From assembly GCA_020912385.1 (NCBI GenBank), contig CP087214.1, forward strand, positions 1,798,001 to 1,862,000: a stretch of DNA of 64,000 bases. The letters run 5' to 3'. Shown here in pieces: positions 22,920 through 34,006 of the stretch (position 1 is its first letter; the number at the start of each line of letters is the position of its first letter). The notes under the pieces are model-generated. The model did not search any database, was not told the origin of the DNA, and saw only the letters and a list, made by a program, of their open reading frames with translations. The position numbers were made by a program, and so were the translations under genes. This DNA is from Neofusicoccum parvum. Taxonomy: Eukaryota > Ascomycota > Dothideomycetes > Botryosphaeriales > Botryosphaeriaceae.

Positions 22920-24245
22920 CCTGAGCAAGCGAGCAAGCAAGAAGCTCCTTCGGTGGCCCAGCGGATTCCGTCACGAAGTTGCAGGCGGTCGGGAAGAAAA
23001 GAGACGTGGGGACTACAAGTAAGCCGATCCCCGCCGCCCCTGCGCGTTCACGTCTTCCCTAGCTGGCGGATTGCGGAAGGCTGAAATGACTCGGAGATAG
23101 CTTTGTCTCCCCACAGTAGCACGTTTTCTCGACTGCTTCGGGGCAGTCGGAAGCAGGGTGTGATCCGTCGAGGGGGGCCGGACCTTGGGCCAGCGGCGAG
23201 GACACGCCGTAGCCGTTTGCCGGTCGAGAAAAGATCAACAGCAGCCTGGCGTGCGGCTGGGGTGCAAGCAGGGCAGGGCAGAGCGTAGGGGCCGTCATCG
23301 ACAACTTGGCGGCGCATCCGCAGGCCGCAGCGGCCGTTCGCAGGAGCAGGGAGCCACTGGGCCCCCGGGCACAGAGCAATTTGACGACTCATGGGTGCCG
23401 GTGTTTTGCCAACGGGCCTCGAAGCAGTGGGATGGACGTTGAGCAGCGAGCAAAAGCGGTCTAAGTGATCGGCGGGCGGTCCCCTTTTGACGGGGCTGGC
23501 TTTCCCGCCTCGTGGGCTCGTGGGGCCGCGCATGGCCTACCCGGCGCCCGCGTGCCAGGGGTTTCCACGTCACCGGCAGCGCGCGCCCGCCCAGCGCCCC
23601 CTGCGCCGAGTCAGGCCTCTTCACGTCGGCTCCACGCCCACCAGCCGGCCGCCGGCCGCCCACCAGCTGCCTCCGCCGCCGCCCTGCTCTCGTCGACGCT
23701 GCCTCGCCGCGGACCTAACCAGCTGCTTAACTCCCGCGCTGCCCATCGCCCTCGCCGCGCCTCCGCCTCCGCCTGCACGCGCCCTCCGCCGCCGTCCTCG
23801 CTGATCCAAATCTCGCCAGCTAGCGCTGCGTCGCTAATCTTGCGCAGGCCTTGCCCTTCTGGCGCCCGAGCAACCTCGCCTGCCATGTGGCATGCCGCGA
23901 GCATCCCGGGTCCGCGCGCTCTCGTTGGAGGCCGGCGCTGGCAGCCGCTACAGGCCCGTTGATGGCGGCCGCCCTCCCTCGCGATGCCGCGGCTGCAGCC
24001 ACTTCCGCAGGCCGAGTTTGGGCGTTGAACGCCGCTGATCTTGGTGCGGCTGTCCAGTCAAGTCGCACTTATTATCTGAGAATGTCATCCTTTTCCCGCT
24101 GTTCTTCGTCTCTCGCTGTTGCAGTCTGCTCCGGACCTCACCAGAGGCCGTCCTCTCTTTACTGTCTTGCTGCTCGTGCTCTGTTGTCCCGGCAAACTAT
24201 CGACGCTCGCTCCCCCACTACTGTAATCTTTGGCTTGACCGCAAC
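22920..24245. other. GC-rich divergent promoter region, 1.33 kb
   Basis: Lies between the receptor gene (minus) and the peroxidase gene (plus), so it holds both promoters. The Pro/Arg/Ala-rich ORFs at 23465-23962 and overlaps look like composition artefacts. CT-rich tracts occur just upstream of 24246, as in many fungal promoters. Confidence 0.4.
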
Positions 24246-25870
24246 ATGTTCCTCCGCGCGCCTTTCTTGTTCCTGTCCCTTGCGGGCTCTTATCTCCGGC
24301 CTGCCTGCGCCTTCCCTACGTTGGACCACCTCGAGAGACTGACGGGCAAGGAGGATCTCTCTGCTGAGAGGGCCTCAGCAGCCTTTGAGAAGCTCCAACA
24401 TGACATCAAGGGCCGCCTGGAGAAACGCTTTCTCTTTGATGCGATGACCACCCCTGTGGACGTCAACGGCGATCACGCCTTCCAGCCGCCAGCAGACGGT
24501 GAACAGCGCGGCCCCTGCCCCGGCTTGAACGCGCTGGCCAACCATGGCTACGTCTCCCGCGACGGAATCGTATCCCTGGCGGAAGTTGTCTCGGCAATCA
24601 ACGAGGTGTACGGCATGGGAGTGGAGCTTGCGCTGGTTCTCGGAATCATGGGCGTCGTCTGGACCGGTGACCCCATCTCCTTGGATCCGTCCTTCTCCAT
24701 TGGAAAGAACGACACTGCCGTGCACAACGCCCTCGATGATCTGCAAGGAATCCTGGGTACGTTGCGTTTCCCACACGCCTTGGCCTTGCCTCTTCTGACT
24801 TCGAGTAATCAGGCACACCCCAGGGCCTTGTCGGCTCCCACAATTTCATTGAATCGGACTCTTCGCCCACGCGCGACGACCTCTATGTCACGGGCAACAA
24901 CTACGCCATGAACCTCTCCCGCTTCGAGTCCTGGTACGACATGGTGCCCGAGGGCGAGTCGTACACGTCGGAGGTCATGGCCGAGTACGCTGCCAAGCGG
25001 TTCCACGAGACGGTGGCCGAAAACCCGTACTTTTACTATGGCCCGTTCACCGGCATGATCGCGAGGAACGCCGGGTATTTGTTCATTACTCGCTTGTTCG
25101 CGAATCATTCTAGCGAGCATCCAGAAGGCGTCCTGAGTAAGTGCTCCTTCGCTGATCACCGCGCACCGCGCGCTTTGGATCGATGGGACCGTGCTGATAG
25201 CCGCGAAAGCACATGACGTTATCAAGAGCTTTTTCGGCGTGTACGGCGACAAGGGCAGCTTCACGTACAGGGAGGGCTGGGAGCAGATTCCACAGAACTG
25301 GTAAGCAGCAACCGCGCGGCCAATACTGAGATCCCTCAATAATACCGCCGAGTGGATCTATTTGGCCGGTTTCGCAGCTGTTGACACCCCTGGCTGGGCA
25401 GGTACAAGGTCCCCGTTGACTACGGCCTCATCCAACTGAATCTAGACACTGTGGACTGGATCCTGAGGCATCCGGAGCTCGGAAGCATCGGCGGCAACAC
25501 GGGGACCGTGAACTCTTTCGCCGGCGTCGAGCTCACTGATTTGACCAGCGGCGTGCTCAATCTGACGAAGCTGCTCGAGTCGAACAACTTGCTGTGCTTC
25601 GTGCTCGAGGTCGTCAAGCTCGCATCACCGACATACTTGAACAACCTGTATGCCACACTGGTAAGCAACTTCTCGAACCTCGCAGATGGTGGGGCTGTGC
25701 TAATGGGCGGGCAGTCTGTGCCGCTCAACTTGCTCTTCGACACCCTCTCGGTCCCGCTTCTGAACCTGGCTTGCCCCACATGGACGGACCTGACCTACGG
25801 CGGAGAACCTATCTGGCAGGCGCTTCAGGAGAGATTCCCTGGAGCCAACATGAGCGGAGCCGCGCTGTAA
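24246..25870 (+). CDS. Secreted heme-thiolate peroxidase (chloroperoxidase/unspecific peroxygenase family)
   Basis: Five exons (24246-24756, 24813-25136, 25210-25300, 25402-25660, 25715-25870) give 446 aa. A signal peptide ends near residue 22 (PACA). A propeptide-like stretch ends in a KR pair at 60-61. The heme-ligand motif PCPGLNALANHGY is at about 90-102, its Cys being the proximal thiolate ligand. The distal metal-site region is HNFIESDSSPTRDD around 180-193: the acidic motif is ESD rather than the usual EGD or EHD. FVLEVVKLASPTYL and a Cys-containing C-terminus (NLACPTW) follow. The family uses H2O2 to halogenate or oxygenate small substrates. The exon 3 acceptor could instead be at 25200, adding three residues in frame. 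The last intron (54 bp) has no stop and may be retained. Confidence 0.9.
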
Positions 25871-26952
25871 GCCACACGAAATCAATCCAAATGAACGCCT
25901 GTTCCTTTGCGTGTCGGCGGGTGGGAGCAGCGGGCAGCGGGCGGTTGCGGCGGTGAGTAAGCATGGGCTCTGCTCTCCAAGGATAGACCTGGAAGCGGCA
26001 ACCACCACTATATTTTTCATTGCCTCTCGCCTGCTCAGGCCTACTTCATTTGCCTTAATATACAGTCTTCCCGAGTTTTTGCAGCTTTCGAAGTTCCTTC
26101 GAACGTCGTTGTTCTTATATGTGCGCATCTTAAAATTCGGACCGAGTCTATATGTGCGCGCATCTTATACATCATCTCGTATTTGTATTTCATGCGTCCG
26201 CCCTACGGGGCTTTGGGGGCTGTAGCACTAAACCCACGGATCTATCCGGACTAAGGGGTTCGTGTGAGTAATACGATCCGTCTCCGAGAGGTGCTGTGCC
26301 GCCGCCCTGTATGTACCTCCCTAGCTTGGGAGGTATTCCAACATGGTCACATTCTTCACACACAGAAAGTCCAAGCACTCATCCGGGCAGGTGCATCTTA
26401 TCGCTGCAAACTTATGTCCGCATAATCGGCGTTGCCATAATTTACGAAACGACCACGTGAGCGGACTAAACCCGACAGACGTCACTGGCGCATCTATAAT
26501 GACTTGGCCAACTCTCCAAGTGGCCATCGAGTGCGCCTGACGGATAATCAATCCACCTTTCCAATCCGACTGTTTTGGTGGGCAAAAGACTTAGAGCTGA
26601 AGCTGTCGAGCTGCATCCTCGGCGGTGTGGATGCCAACGCTCACCTCACCTCAGACTGAAAGCTACTGACTACCTTCCATGCTCAACTGCAGACTTGGCT
26701 GTCGCCTCGTTCAAACTACAGGCATGCGATATAAACGAAAGCATGCAACACCAGTGGTGCATTCGTCTGTCCGAAGAATCTCATCCGGATGATCGATAAG
26801 CGGGCGGGATCAGTCTGACCAAGACGGCTCCGAAGAGACGCGAGACAAAGCAACGTGCTTAAATCCCGTCTGCTTTAGGCATAAGAACGCTCATCTCACT
26901 GCGTCCTGCGCGCGATCTCAAGCTCTCAAGAATTATCACACGACGAACCGAC
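25871..26952. other. AT-richer intergenic region, 1.08 kb
   Basis: Downstream flank of the peroxidase gene and upstream flank of the SDR relic. Small ORFs only. A direct repetition of tatatgtgcgc(g)catctta occurs at about 26116-26130 and 26150-26165. Confidence 0.4.
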
Positions 26953-27990
26953 TTGGCTCGACGCCGCTTCATTCGTCTCCTTAAACGCCAGGTCAACCCG
27001 CAGCCCCGCCATGGCTCCGCCAGCCTGGTCCAAATAACAGGCGACGCAACGGGGATAGGCTTCGCCATCGCCCGCGCCTTCCTGCGCGCCTCCGCCCGCA
27101 CCGTCGTCCTGCTCGCCCGCCGCTCCGCCGTCCTCGCCGAGGCAGCCGCCAAACTGCGCGCCGAGTTCCGGCAGCCCCAGGCGGAGAGAGAGGACGAGCG
27201 GGTCCTGGCGTACAGCTGCGACCTGAACGACGAGGCGCGGATCCGTGAAGTCTTCGCGGACGTGCGTCTCAAGATCAACAGGAAGAGCGTGCCGTCGTCG
27301 ACGACGACAGAGGTGGAAGACGACGGGGAGCTCGACATCGACATCCTGGTCCTCTCGGCCGCCTTCATCGAGCAGGGCCTTGCCCGTCCTCAGCCACTCG
27401 CCGGCCAGCCTCCTCGCCGGCTTCCAGACCAACGTGCCCGGCAACCCTCAACGCCATCCGCGGCTTCATGCCCGAGGCCGCCGCCGTGCCCGCCGTGCCC
27501 GACCTCGCCGGCCACGTCCGCCAGCCGCTGCTCTCGCCGCTGCCGCCGCCGCCACGAAGAAGAAGAGCAGGGTCGGCGGCGACAGGGTCGTCGTCGACAT
27601 CTCGTCCGTCTCGGCGCGTACGTCGCCACCCCGACGCAGTCGCTGCACGGCGCCTCGAAGCCGCCCCTTCGCCCTCCTCGTGCGCCACCTGCAGCCCGAG
27701 CCGGACCGGCTGGCCGCCCTCGACCTGCGGCCGCGCCCCGCGCGCGGACGTCCACTCGCTGCCACCCGGGCGGCCGTCTTCACCGAGGCCGCGAGGGAGG
27801 TCGGGTTTACCGAGGAGCCGTTCCCGTGGGACGACGCGGGCCTGCCGGCCGGGTTCGCCGTGTGGCTGGCGGGCGCGCGGGCGGCCTTCTTGAAGGGCGG
27901 GTTCGTGCGCGCGTCGTGGAGGAGCTAGTGGGGATGAAGGGCAGGCTGGAAGGAGATAAGGAGTTGGCGACCATCTTGCTGAAGGTCTGA
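26953..27990 (+). pseudogene. Short-chain dehydrogenase/reductase relic with multiple frameshifts
   Basis: All parts of a classical SDR are present in order, but in changing frames. The cofactor motif TGDATGIGFAIARAFL is in one frame (about 27040-27085), as is DIDILVLSAAFIEQG. The frame then moves by an extra C near 27380 to PVLSHSPASLLAGFQTNV. It moves again near 27445 to TLNAIRGFMPEA, then to VVVDISSVSA near 27590, AYVATPTQSLHGASK near 27620, PFALLVRHLQ near 27670, AVFTEAAREVGF near 27775, and a last shift near 27915 to VEELVGMKGRLEGDKEL before the stop. The catalytic Y-x-x-x-K position reads HGASK, so the tyrosine is also lost. The 5' end lacks a good ATG in frame. It is most simply a pseudogene; sequencing error in GC-rich runs is the alternative. 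Confidence 0.75.
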
Positions 27991-28515
27991 ATGCGAGATG
28001 GACGGACGATTGGAGCAGGCAGGAGGGAGCGGCGTGCTCGTCGGGATATCTTTGTCAATAGAGGATTGATCGCCGCCTCTCTACAGGCTCTGCGGTCGGT
28101 GAGGGTGCCGTTTTAGCACATGATTACGACTGAGCACGATCCTCGGCATGCAAATCCATACATGAAAGTAAATATGGGGTAAAGGCTGAGCATTTCATGC
28201 CAGTGCCCGAGCTGTAAGACTTAGATCACGCGAAGTAAAGGTTCTGCCTGATCAGGTCATAGCGTACATTACTCCACGAAGAAACTTCGTTTGCATTGTT
28301 TGAAAGTAATAGCCCCATCAACTACTGAGGGTTCAGCAGAAGGTCAGGTATGCTATTGAAGAGCTAATCAACGGTGACCTTTCAGTCTTGATCAGCGCAA
28401 TATAGCCATAGCCATAAGAACTCCACTACGAATGTAGCCGTATCGCTCATGAAACTCCCTCAACCTGGCTGGCTCTCACGAAAGGGACGTGAAGTACCAG
28501 CCGATGCCGATTGCC
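27991..28515. other. Intergenic region, 525 bp
   Basis: Lies between the SDR relic and the 3' end of the zinc-knuckle gene. No ORF or element is supported. Confidence 0.4.
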
Positions 28516-29702
28516 TTACCATCCACCGGAGACGTCCCCACCACCTCCGGCGTTGTCCTGCCAGGAATTGTCAGCCCAGCCGTTGGAAGGAGCGGCACCG
28601 CCCGTGTTGCCGCCACCGTTGACGTCCCAGGATCCACCGCCAGAGCCTCCAGCAGTGTCCCAGCCTCCAGAAGCCGGAGCAGTAGTGGTGTCAAAGCCGC
28701 CTCCGAAACCGCTGTCTCCAAAACCGCCGCCGAATTCACCGGACTCCGACTGCTGAGCTTGGGGGCACTTCTTCTTGGTGTGACCCTCTGGGGAACAAAA
28801 AAGTCAGTTGGTGCACAAGAAGTTTCTGTGTTGTTTGACTTACTCTGCTTGCAGACGGTGCAGGTGATCTTGGAGAAATCCTTCTTCAACTCGCACTGGA
28901 AGAAGGTGTGTCCCTCGATTCCGCAGTTCTCACAGAAGTTGCAATCCTTGGAGATATGGCCGACCTGACCACACTTGAAGCTTCGAGAAGTTAGCTCATG
29001 GTCATGGTTTCCCGTTGTATTCCGATGACTTACCAAGGACGATCGCCGCCGGCACCGGCCTGACGCGGGTTGGGGCATTCGGACTTGAGGTGACCGACCT
29101 CGCCACAGTTGTAGCAAGGACGGCCTCCGCCGCCGCCACCTTGGGAAGGATTGGTACACTCAGACTTGATGTGTCCGAACTCGCCGCAGTTGTAGCATGG
29201 ACGGCCACCACCGTTGGGGCACTCAGTCTTGCGATGGCCGACCTCACCGCAGCTGAAGCTGAAGCACCTAATTAGCGGACGTCTTCGAGTGGGTTGCGGC
29301 ACGTGAGTCATGATGTAGGGCCGTGATGTTTGGTCGTGGCACTGCAGTTATAACTTACCAACCTGAGCCACCACCGCTGCCCTTGCCCTTGGTGGGAGCA
29401 GAGTTGAAGAAGCCATCATCATGGCCTGAGCTGTGCTCCTGCTGCTGGGCGGCATCGTTGACCTCGTCGCCCCAGGACGTGTTGGTGTTGCCGTTCTTCT
29501 CGGCATTCTTAGCCTGGCGGAGCTCTTGGGCGGCCTTTTGGTGCTTCTTGCCACTCTGGTGGGCATTCCAATCCTTGGTCTCGATCTTGCGGTCACAGGT
29601 TTCGCAGAGAGTGATCCTGGCAATGACCTCCTTGTGACGCTGGTAGGGATTGCTGTCAAGGGCGACGTAGACGCCGCGGATGCCGCCACCACCACGCATC
29701 AT
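28516..29702 (-). CDS. Protein with U1-type C2H2 finger plus six CCHC zinc knuckles
   Basis: Four exons (29702-29359, 29258-29034, 28980-28844, 28787-28516) give 325 aa. The N-terminal part carries a U1/matrin-type finger, [23 protein letters not shown] (C-x2-C-x12-H-x5-H), typical of double-stranded or structured RNA binders. Six CCHC knuckles (C-x2-C-x4-H-x4-C) then follow: [70 protein letters not shown] and CTVCKQKGHTKKKC. They are separated by Gly-rich linkers, and the C-terminal 80 residues are Gly/Ser/Trp-rich and disordered. This is an RNA or single-stranded nucleic acid binding layout related to the CNBP/Gis2 group, with an added N-terminal finger. Two ATG codons occur in tandem at the start; the first is used here. 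Confidence 0.9.
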
Positions 29703-30632
29703 TGTGAGTCGAGGCGGAGCTTGCTGAAACTGCCGGAGTGGGCCTATGGATGCGACGTCAGTGGGTTCGAGTGAGGCAGACACGCGTGGGTCGGACGGGA
29801 AGTGTTCGGCTTAGAGAAGGGCAGACAGGAAGTAGGCATACCTTTGCGGCTGCGCAAGTAAGCGCGAAGGTCGACTGTGTCTTGCTCACGGTTCTGCACG
29901 ATGAGACGGAAGGGTTGTGCGCAATTGAGAGAAAGACTTTGATTGTGTGAAGAGACTCAAGGAAATATCTCGACTGTATGTAATGACGCGATGGTCTAAC
30001 CGCTTTAGGACGGCGCAAACGCGCAACTGCCCTGCGACTACCAGAAGCAAACGCGCGCGCGCGTGTTGACCTCTGCTGCCCCTCATGTGTTCGATTCGAA
30101 CTCCTTCCACGCGAACTGCCCGATGCTCCCTTCCAGATCCTCCCAGGTAATTGAATCGCCCGCCCCAACGGCCTCGTTGAGCGTGCATCTCAGCGCGCTT
30201 CTGCGCCTGGTAGACTGATCCAACACCCCCATTCCCAAGTTTAAAACCGACTGCGATCCAGACAAGTAGCTGGCACCTGTATCATGCCGCTCTGCATGCC
30301 TCCGCTCCAATTGTATCCCAATCAAGCCCGCCCCATATAATCACGCCCCAAGGAAACACCTGTAGGCGAAGTACTGGCTCCGTATCGGGTGCGGAGGATG
30401 CTACTGCGAGCAGCTATTCGCTGCTCGCTCCGAAATCTGGCGTCGTTGCGACTCGGCCGGTCCAGCCCGTGAATCCCTCAGCGGGCCGTCTCGGTTGGAA
30501 ACCCCTGGCTCCACTTCGTTCGGATTTTTGGTGGAGACATGTCGACTATCGCATGGTCCAGGTCGCGTATCTTGTAAAAGATGGAATGTGGTGTGCCGCT
30601 GCCTGCGGCTGTGGCTGCACTGGCCGTTCCGC
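29703..30632. other. Intergenic region, 930 bp
   Basis: Promoter and leader region of the zinc-knuckle gene and 3' flank of the 113-aa membrane protein gene. Short ORFs only. An alternating GC run (acgcgcgcgcgcgtg) lies near 30051-30065. Confidence 0.4.
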
Positions 30633-31025
30633 TCAGGCCAGGCTCAGGTCGTGCGGCGGCTTAGCAACTGAAACCAGCACGGCCATATAGATGACCCCGC
30701 TCGAGACCAGCAGACCAATGAAGACGAGGAAAATAGCGGCCCATTGGGTGTACGGCCTGTACTCGGCGAGAAGTGCCTCCTGCGCTTCCTCGTCGATGAT
30801 GTACTCGCGGCGGCGGACACGGGGAGGCAGAGGCGGAGGGATGCTGATGAGAAGGGGAACCTTGAGGTGGCTGCTGGACAGGCGGACGGGCATCAGGCCG
30901 CCGGTCTCAACGCAAGTAGGATACGTCTGGGACTGGGGGGAAGGTTAGCGCCGAGTCAAGATGAAGTGTGCAGCGAAACATACGTAGACCTGAGCAAGCT
31001 GCTCCTTCTCGGCGTGGGCGTCCAT
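30633..31025 (-). CDS. Small single-pass membrane protein, unknown family
   Basis: Exon 1 31025-30984 and exon 2 30932-30633, joined in phase 0 across a 51-bp intron (GTATGT donor, CTAAC branch, C-rich tract before the CAG), give 113 aa. The first half is polar with a Pro-rich stretch (SIPPPLPPRVRRREYIID). One strong transmembrane helix follows (WAAIFLVFIGLLVSSGVIYMAVLV), then a short polar tail. The RRR before the helix and the acidic stretch suggest a defined orientation. I do not recognise the family. Its start faces the Nnf1 gene across a shared 749-bp promoter region. Confidence 0.7.
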
Positions 31026-31774
31026 TGTTTGTTTGTTTGAAGAGAGTGATGGCCGTCTGAGCAGTGGATGAGCGAACGAAACTGCAGCGAGCGGTGGTTG
31101 GATTCGAGTCAACGGGCGGGCTGGTGGTTAATAAGTAGCAGGCAGCGGCATTGGAACGATAGCGAGCCAGCTGGTGTCTGACTTGGCGTTCAGGGCGCGG
31201 GGTGCTCCTCACTCCAGCCCTGCGGCATAGCCTCCTTGATCTCCTGGGGGCTAGCCTGAGAGCGTGCTTTAAAAATTGCCTAGTCCGGCGCTGGCTGCCA
31301 ATGCGCGACGCCGGGCACGGCTCGAATTATACATGGCCGCCGGGCGGATACGAGGTTGCAGCCGAAGGCAATTTGCAACTGGAGGCACAGCGGGTGGGAA
31401 GGCCGGCCGCCAGAGGGGCCGGCGGGCATCTGGAGACGGTGCGCGCCGCACCGGCAGCCGTAGCGCGCAGAGCGACGCCGGCCAGGAGGCATGGCGAAGC
31501 TTCTGCAGTGGCAGAGAAAGGATGCCGGGTTTCAGTGGAGTGTCAAGCTTGCCCGCGCTTGGCTGTGGCCTGAGCGCGGCGGGCCAGGAACCGCAGGCAC
31601 GCCGGCGCGCACGGGCGCCCTCAGCGGTCACGCCGCCGCGCGCGACTCGCCAAGAGGGCCGGTGCAGCCGAACGCGACCCAAATATAGGCGGAGTCCGTA
31701 AACAAGCGCCGGCGCCCGCCCACAGCTCACCACCGCCGCCAATATCTCCCCATCCAACACCCCAACCCGCCTGA
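31026..31774. other. Divergent promoter region, 749 bp
   Basis: Lies between the 113-aa membrane protein gene and the Nnf1 gene. GC-rich ORFs on both strands look like chance. No TATA-like element is clear. Confidence 0.4.
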
Positions 31775-32698
31775 ATGCCGTCCGCCGTCAATGGAGACCA
31801 GAACGGCAAGGCGTCGTCGCGCTCGCCGTCGCCTGCCCCCGCCCCGCCCGTCGCCGAGTCGCCCGGCCCGCGCGCCGCCGCCCTCGAGCGCATCTTCGCC
31901 CAGGCCCTCGACGCGACCGTCAAGCGCTGCTCCTACGCGAACTTCGCCGCCTGCTTCCCGACCCCCGCGCACTACGTGCCCGAGAACCTGGACGCGTTCT
32001 GGCGGGACTTCACAGGGCGCGTGGGAGATGCTGCCACGGTGAGTCGCCCTGATTGCAGAGGGCAGCACGAGCTGCGTCGAGGCCAGCACCACTCGCGTGC
32101 GCTGGCTGCGGCCGCCGCATAGGGAGATGATTCTCGACCCTGTCTCAGCCCTGCGAGCGCTCACTGACGTCGTGCCCTCTGCACCAGGCCAATTTCAACC
32201 AGATCCTCGCCGCGCGCAATGTCGTCCAGTCTCTGAACTCTCTGGATACGCTCGTCCAGGACGCCAAGAAGCGCAAAGAGCAGGCTGAGGCGAAAGCCAA
32301 TGGCGGGCCCATCGAACCACCTACCCCGTGAGTACTCAGCCTTAGATCTGCCTCGTATCGAAGCCCGTGCGAGCGCGACGTTGCAATTAGGGGCTCGGCT
32401 TTTGCTGACTCTATCCAGACCTCACACTCTCCCGGCCCAGACCCTTGCCCTAGCCCACCTGCAGCCTTTCCTCTCCGCCCAAACACAGACCCTCGAGTTT
32501 CAACTGTCAAAAACTCAACAGGCCAACACCCAGCTCTTGTCCGAAATCGAGGCGCAACGTGCCGAGCTGGCAGCCTTGGTAAACGGCCTGGAGCATGTTG
32601 TTAGGGATCTGGAGGGCAGCGTTGAGATGCTTTCCCAGGATGACGTTCAGAACCTGACCCGTGAGGTTCTTGATATCGACAAGGATCTTACCGGTTGA
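31775..32698 (+). CDS. NNF1: Kinetochore MIND/Mis12 complex subunit Nnf1
   Basis: Three exons (31775-32038, 32188-32327, 32419-32698) give 227 aa, in the usual size range. After a disordered Ser/Pro N-terminus comes the family-typical start ERIFAQALDATVKRCSYANFAACFPTPA, then LDAFWRDFTGRV. Exon 2 has ANFNQILAARNVVQSLNSLDTLVQDAKKR. The C-terminal third is coiled coil ending in LTREVLDIDKDL. Nnf1 pairs with Mtw1/Mis12 in the MIND complex, which links centromeric chromatin to the Ndc80 complex. Phases are 0 and 2 and all frames join without a stop. Recognition rests on this block order, not on a database search. Confidence 0.88.
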
Positions 32699-34006
32699 AT
32701 TGGTGTAAAGCCGATTAGAGAGTGACGCGCTCTCGGGCAAACTTCCGGGTGCTACTGAACTTCAGACGTCTGAGACAACAAAGCCGAGTCTACGCCGACT
32801 AGGGTTCCAGCTCTTCTGCGTCAGAACTGCTCTGCAAAACAAAAGTTCAGAGCTCAACACGACTCAACGTCTTCAGATGCCCCAAAATCGGCTTTTCTTT
32901 CGAAACCGAGATCCTGTGGCACTATCTAAGCCCCGCTCCAGGGCTTTCAAGGTGACTGGGAGGCATTGAAATGCTTCAAGCAAAGACGGGCAAATTTGCC
33001 GATTTCTTCGGTTTTCGGAAAGTTCCTGCGGACCTATGGCCGCCTGAAGGACGCCAGCGCTCCTAGATCTCTCACCACGTTTAAGAGTCCCGCCGTGTTT
33101 TTCGGAGCCACGTAAAATCGCTCCATTGATTCGGTTGGACCTGTGCAGTGGCTTGATGGGGAGAAGCTTATTCTACACCACACGACCTTTGATTTGCAGC
33201 CAGGGACATCAAGAAGAGGGGAAGAGGTGAGAACACGGTGGTCTGTGCTACCAATGGGGTTCAATCGTGCGGGTTGCGCCGGCTTAATCTACCAGTAACT
33301 AAGGGCATCCGTCTGCGGCCGTGCTTGGCGAGTGTAGCAGCAAGCATCCACGTGCCATGTTCGCCGTCCACGTAGCTCGCCGACCACCCGTACCTGCTAG
33401 GCCGTGCATTAGAAGTATAATGTACAATCCTTCCTTGATTCTCTTAGGTCGCGTCTCCGCATGCTGTTCGCCGGTGAATACCGTATCGGCTACGAGAGGT
33501 TGATGCTTGCCTGATGTGAGATAAAAGAAGCGTGATTCACGCTGCTGTGATCCAGCCCTGATGTCGCTCTTCCGCCCCTCCGCTTTTTCTTGGTTTCTCG
33601 GAACACGAGTCTTGGGTGTTTTAGCTCTTCCCCACACCCGCTACTCCACACGTAAATCCTTCGAAGCACGCAATCCGTAGTGTTCATTGCTCATGAAATT
33701 GCCTCTTCCGGTATGGCAACTCTTACAAGTACCATTGTATGCCCCCGTTAGATTCTTATCTTTTGCTCCCGCCATTTCGCTCACTGTCTGACCATCAATC
33801 CAGACCAAGTATGAGTATTCAGTCGAAACGCCGCTTAACCGCGAGCCTCCGGTCGACGAGTTGATCTCTCGGTGAGCAACGGACATGCTATCTCTCTGAA
33901 GTGTCGCTTCTCCAGACAAAACGCTGATGGGAGCCGCTTTCCTGCAGCTTCATCACCGAAGATGGCAACTTCGACAGAAACCACGGGTACGGTTTCGCAA
34001 AAATAA
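32699..34006. other. Intergenic region, 1.3 kb
   Basis: Downstream of Nnf1 and upstream of the sulfite-oxidase-like gene. Short ORFs only. An ATG at 33962 opens a 14-codon ORF ending before the oxidoreductase frame begins, and I could not splice it convincingly to that gene. Confidence 0.4.

Noticed and set aside
23465..23962. Pro/Arg-rich ORFs upstream of the peroxidase gene
   Set aside because: No ATG context, domain or homologous block; composition artefact in a GC-rich promoter.
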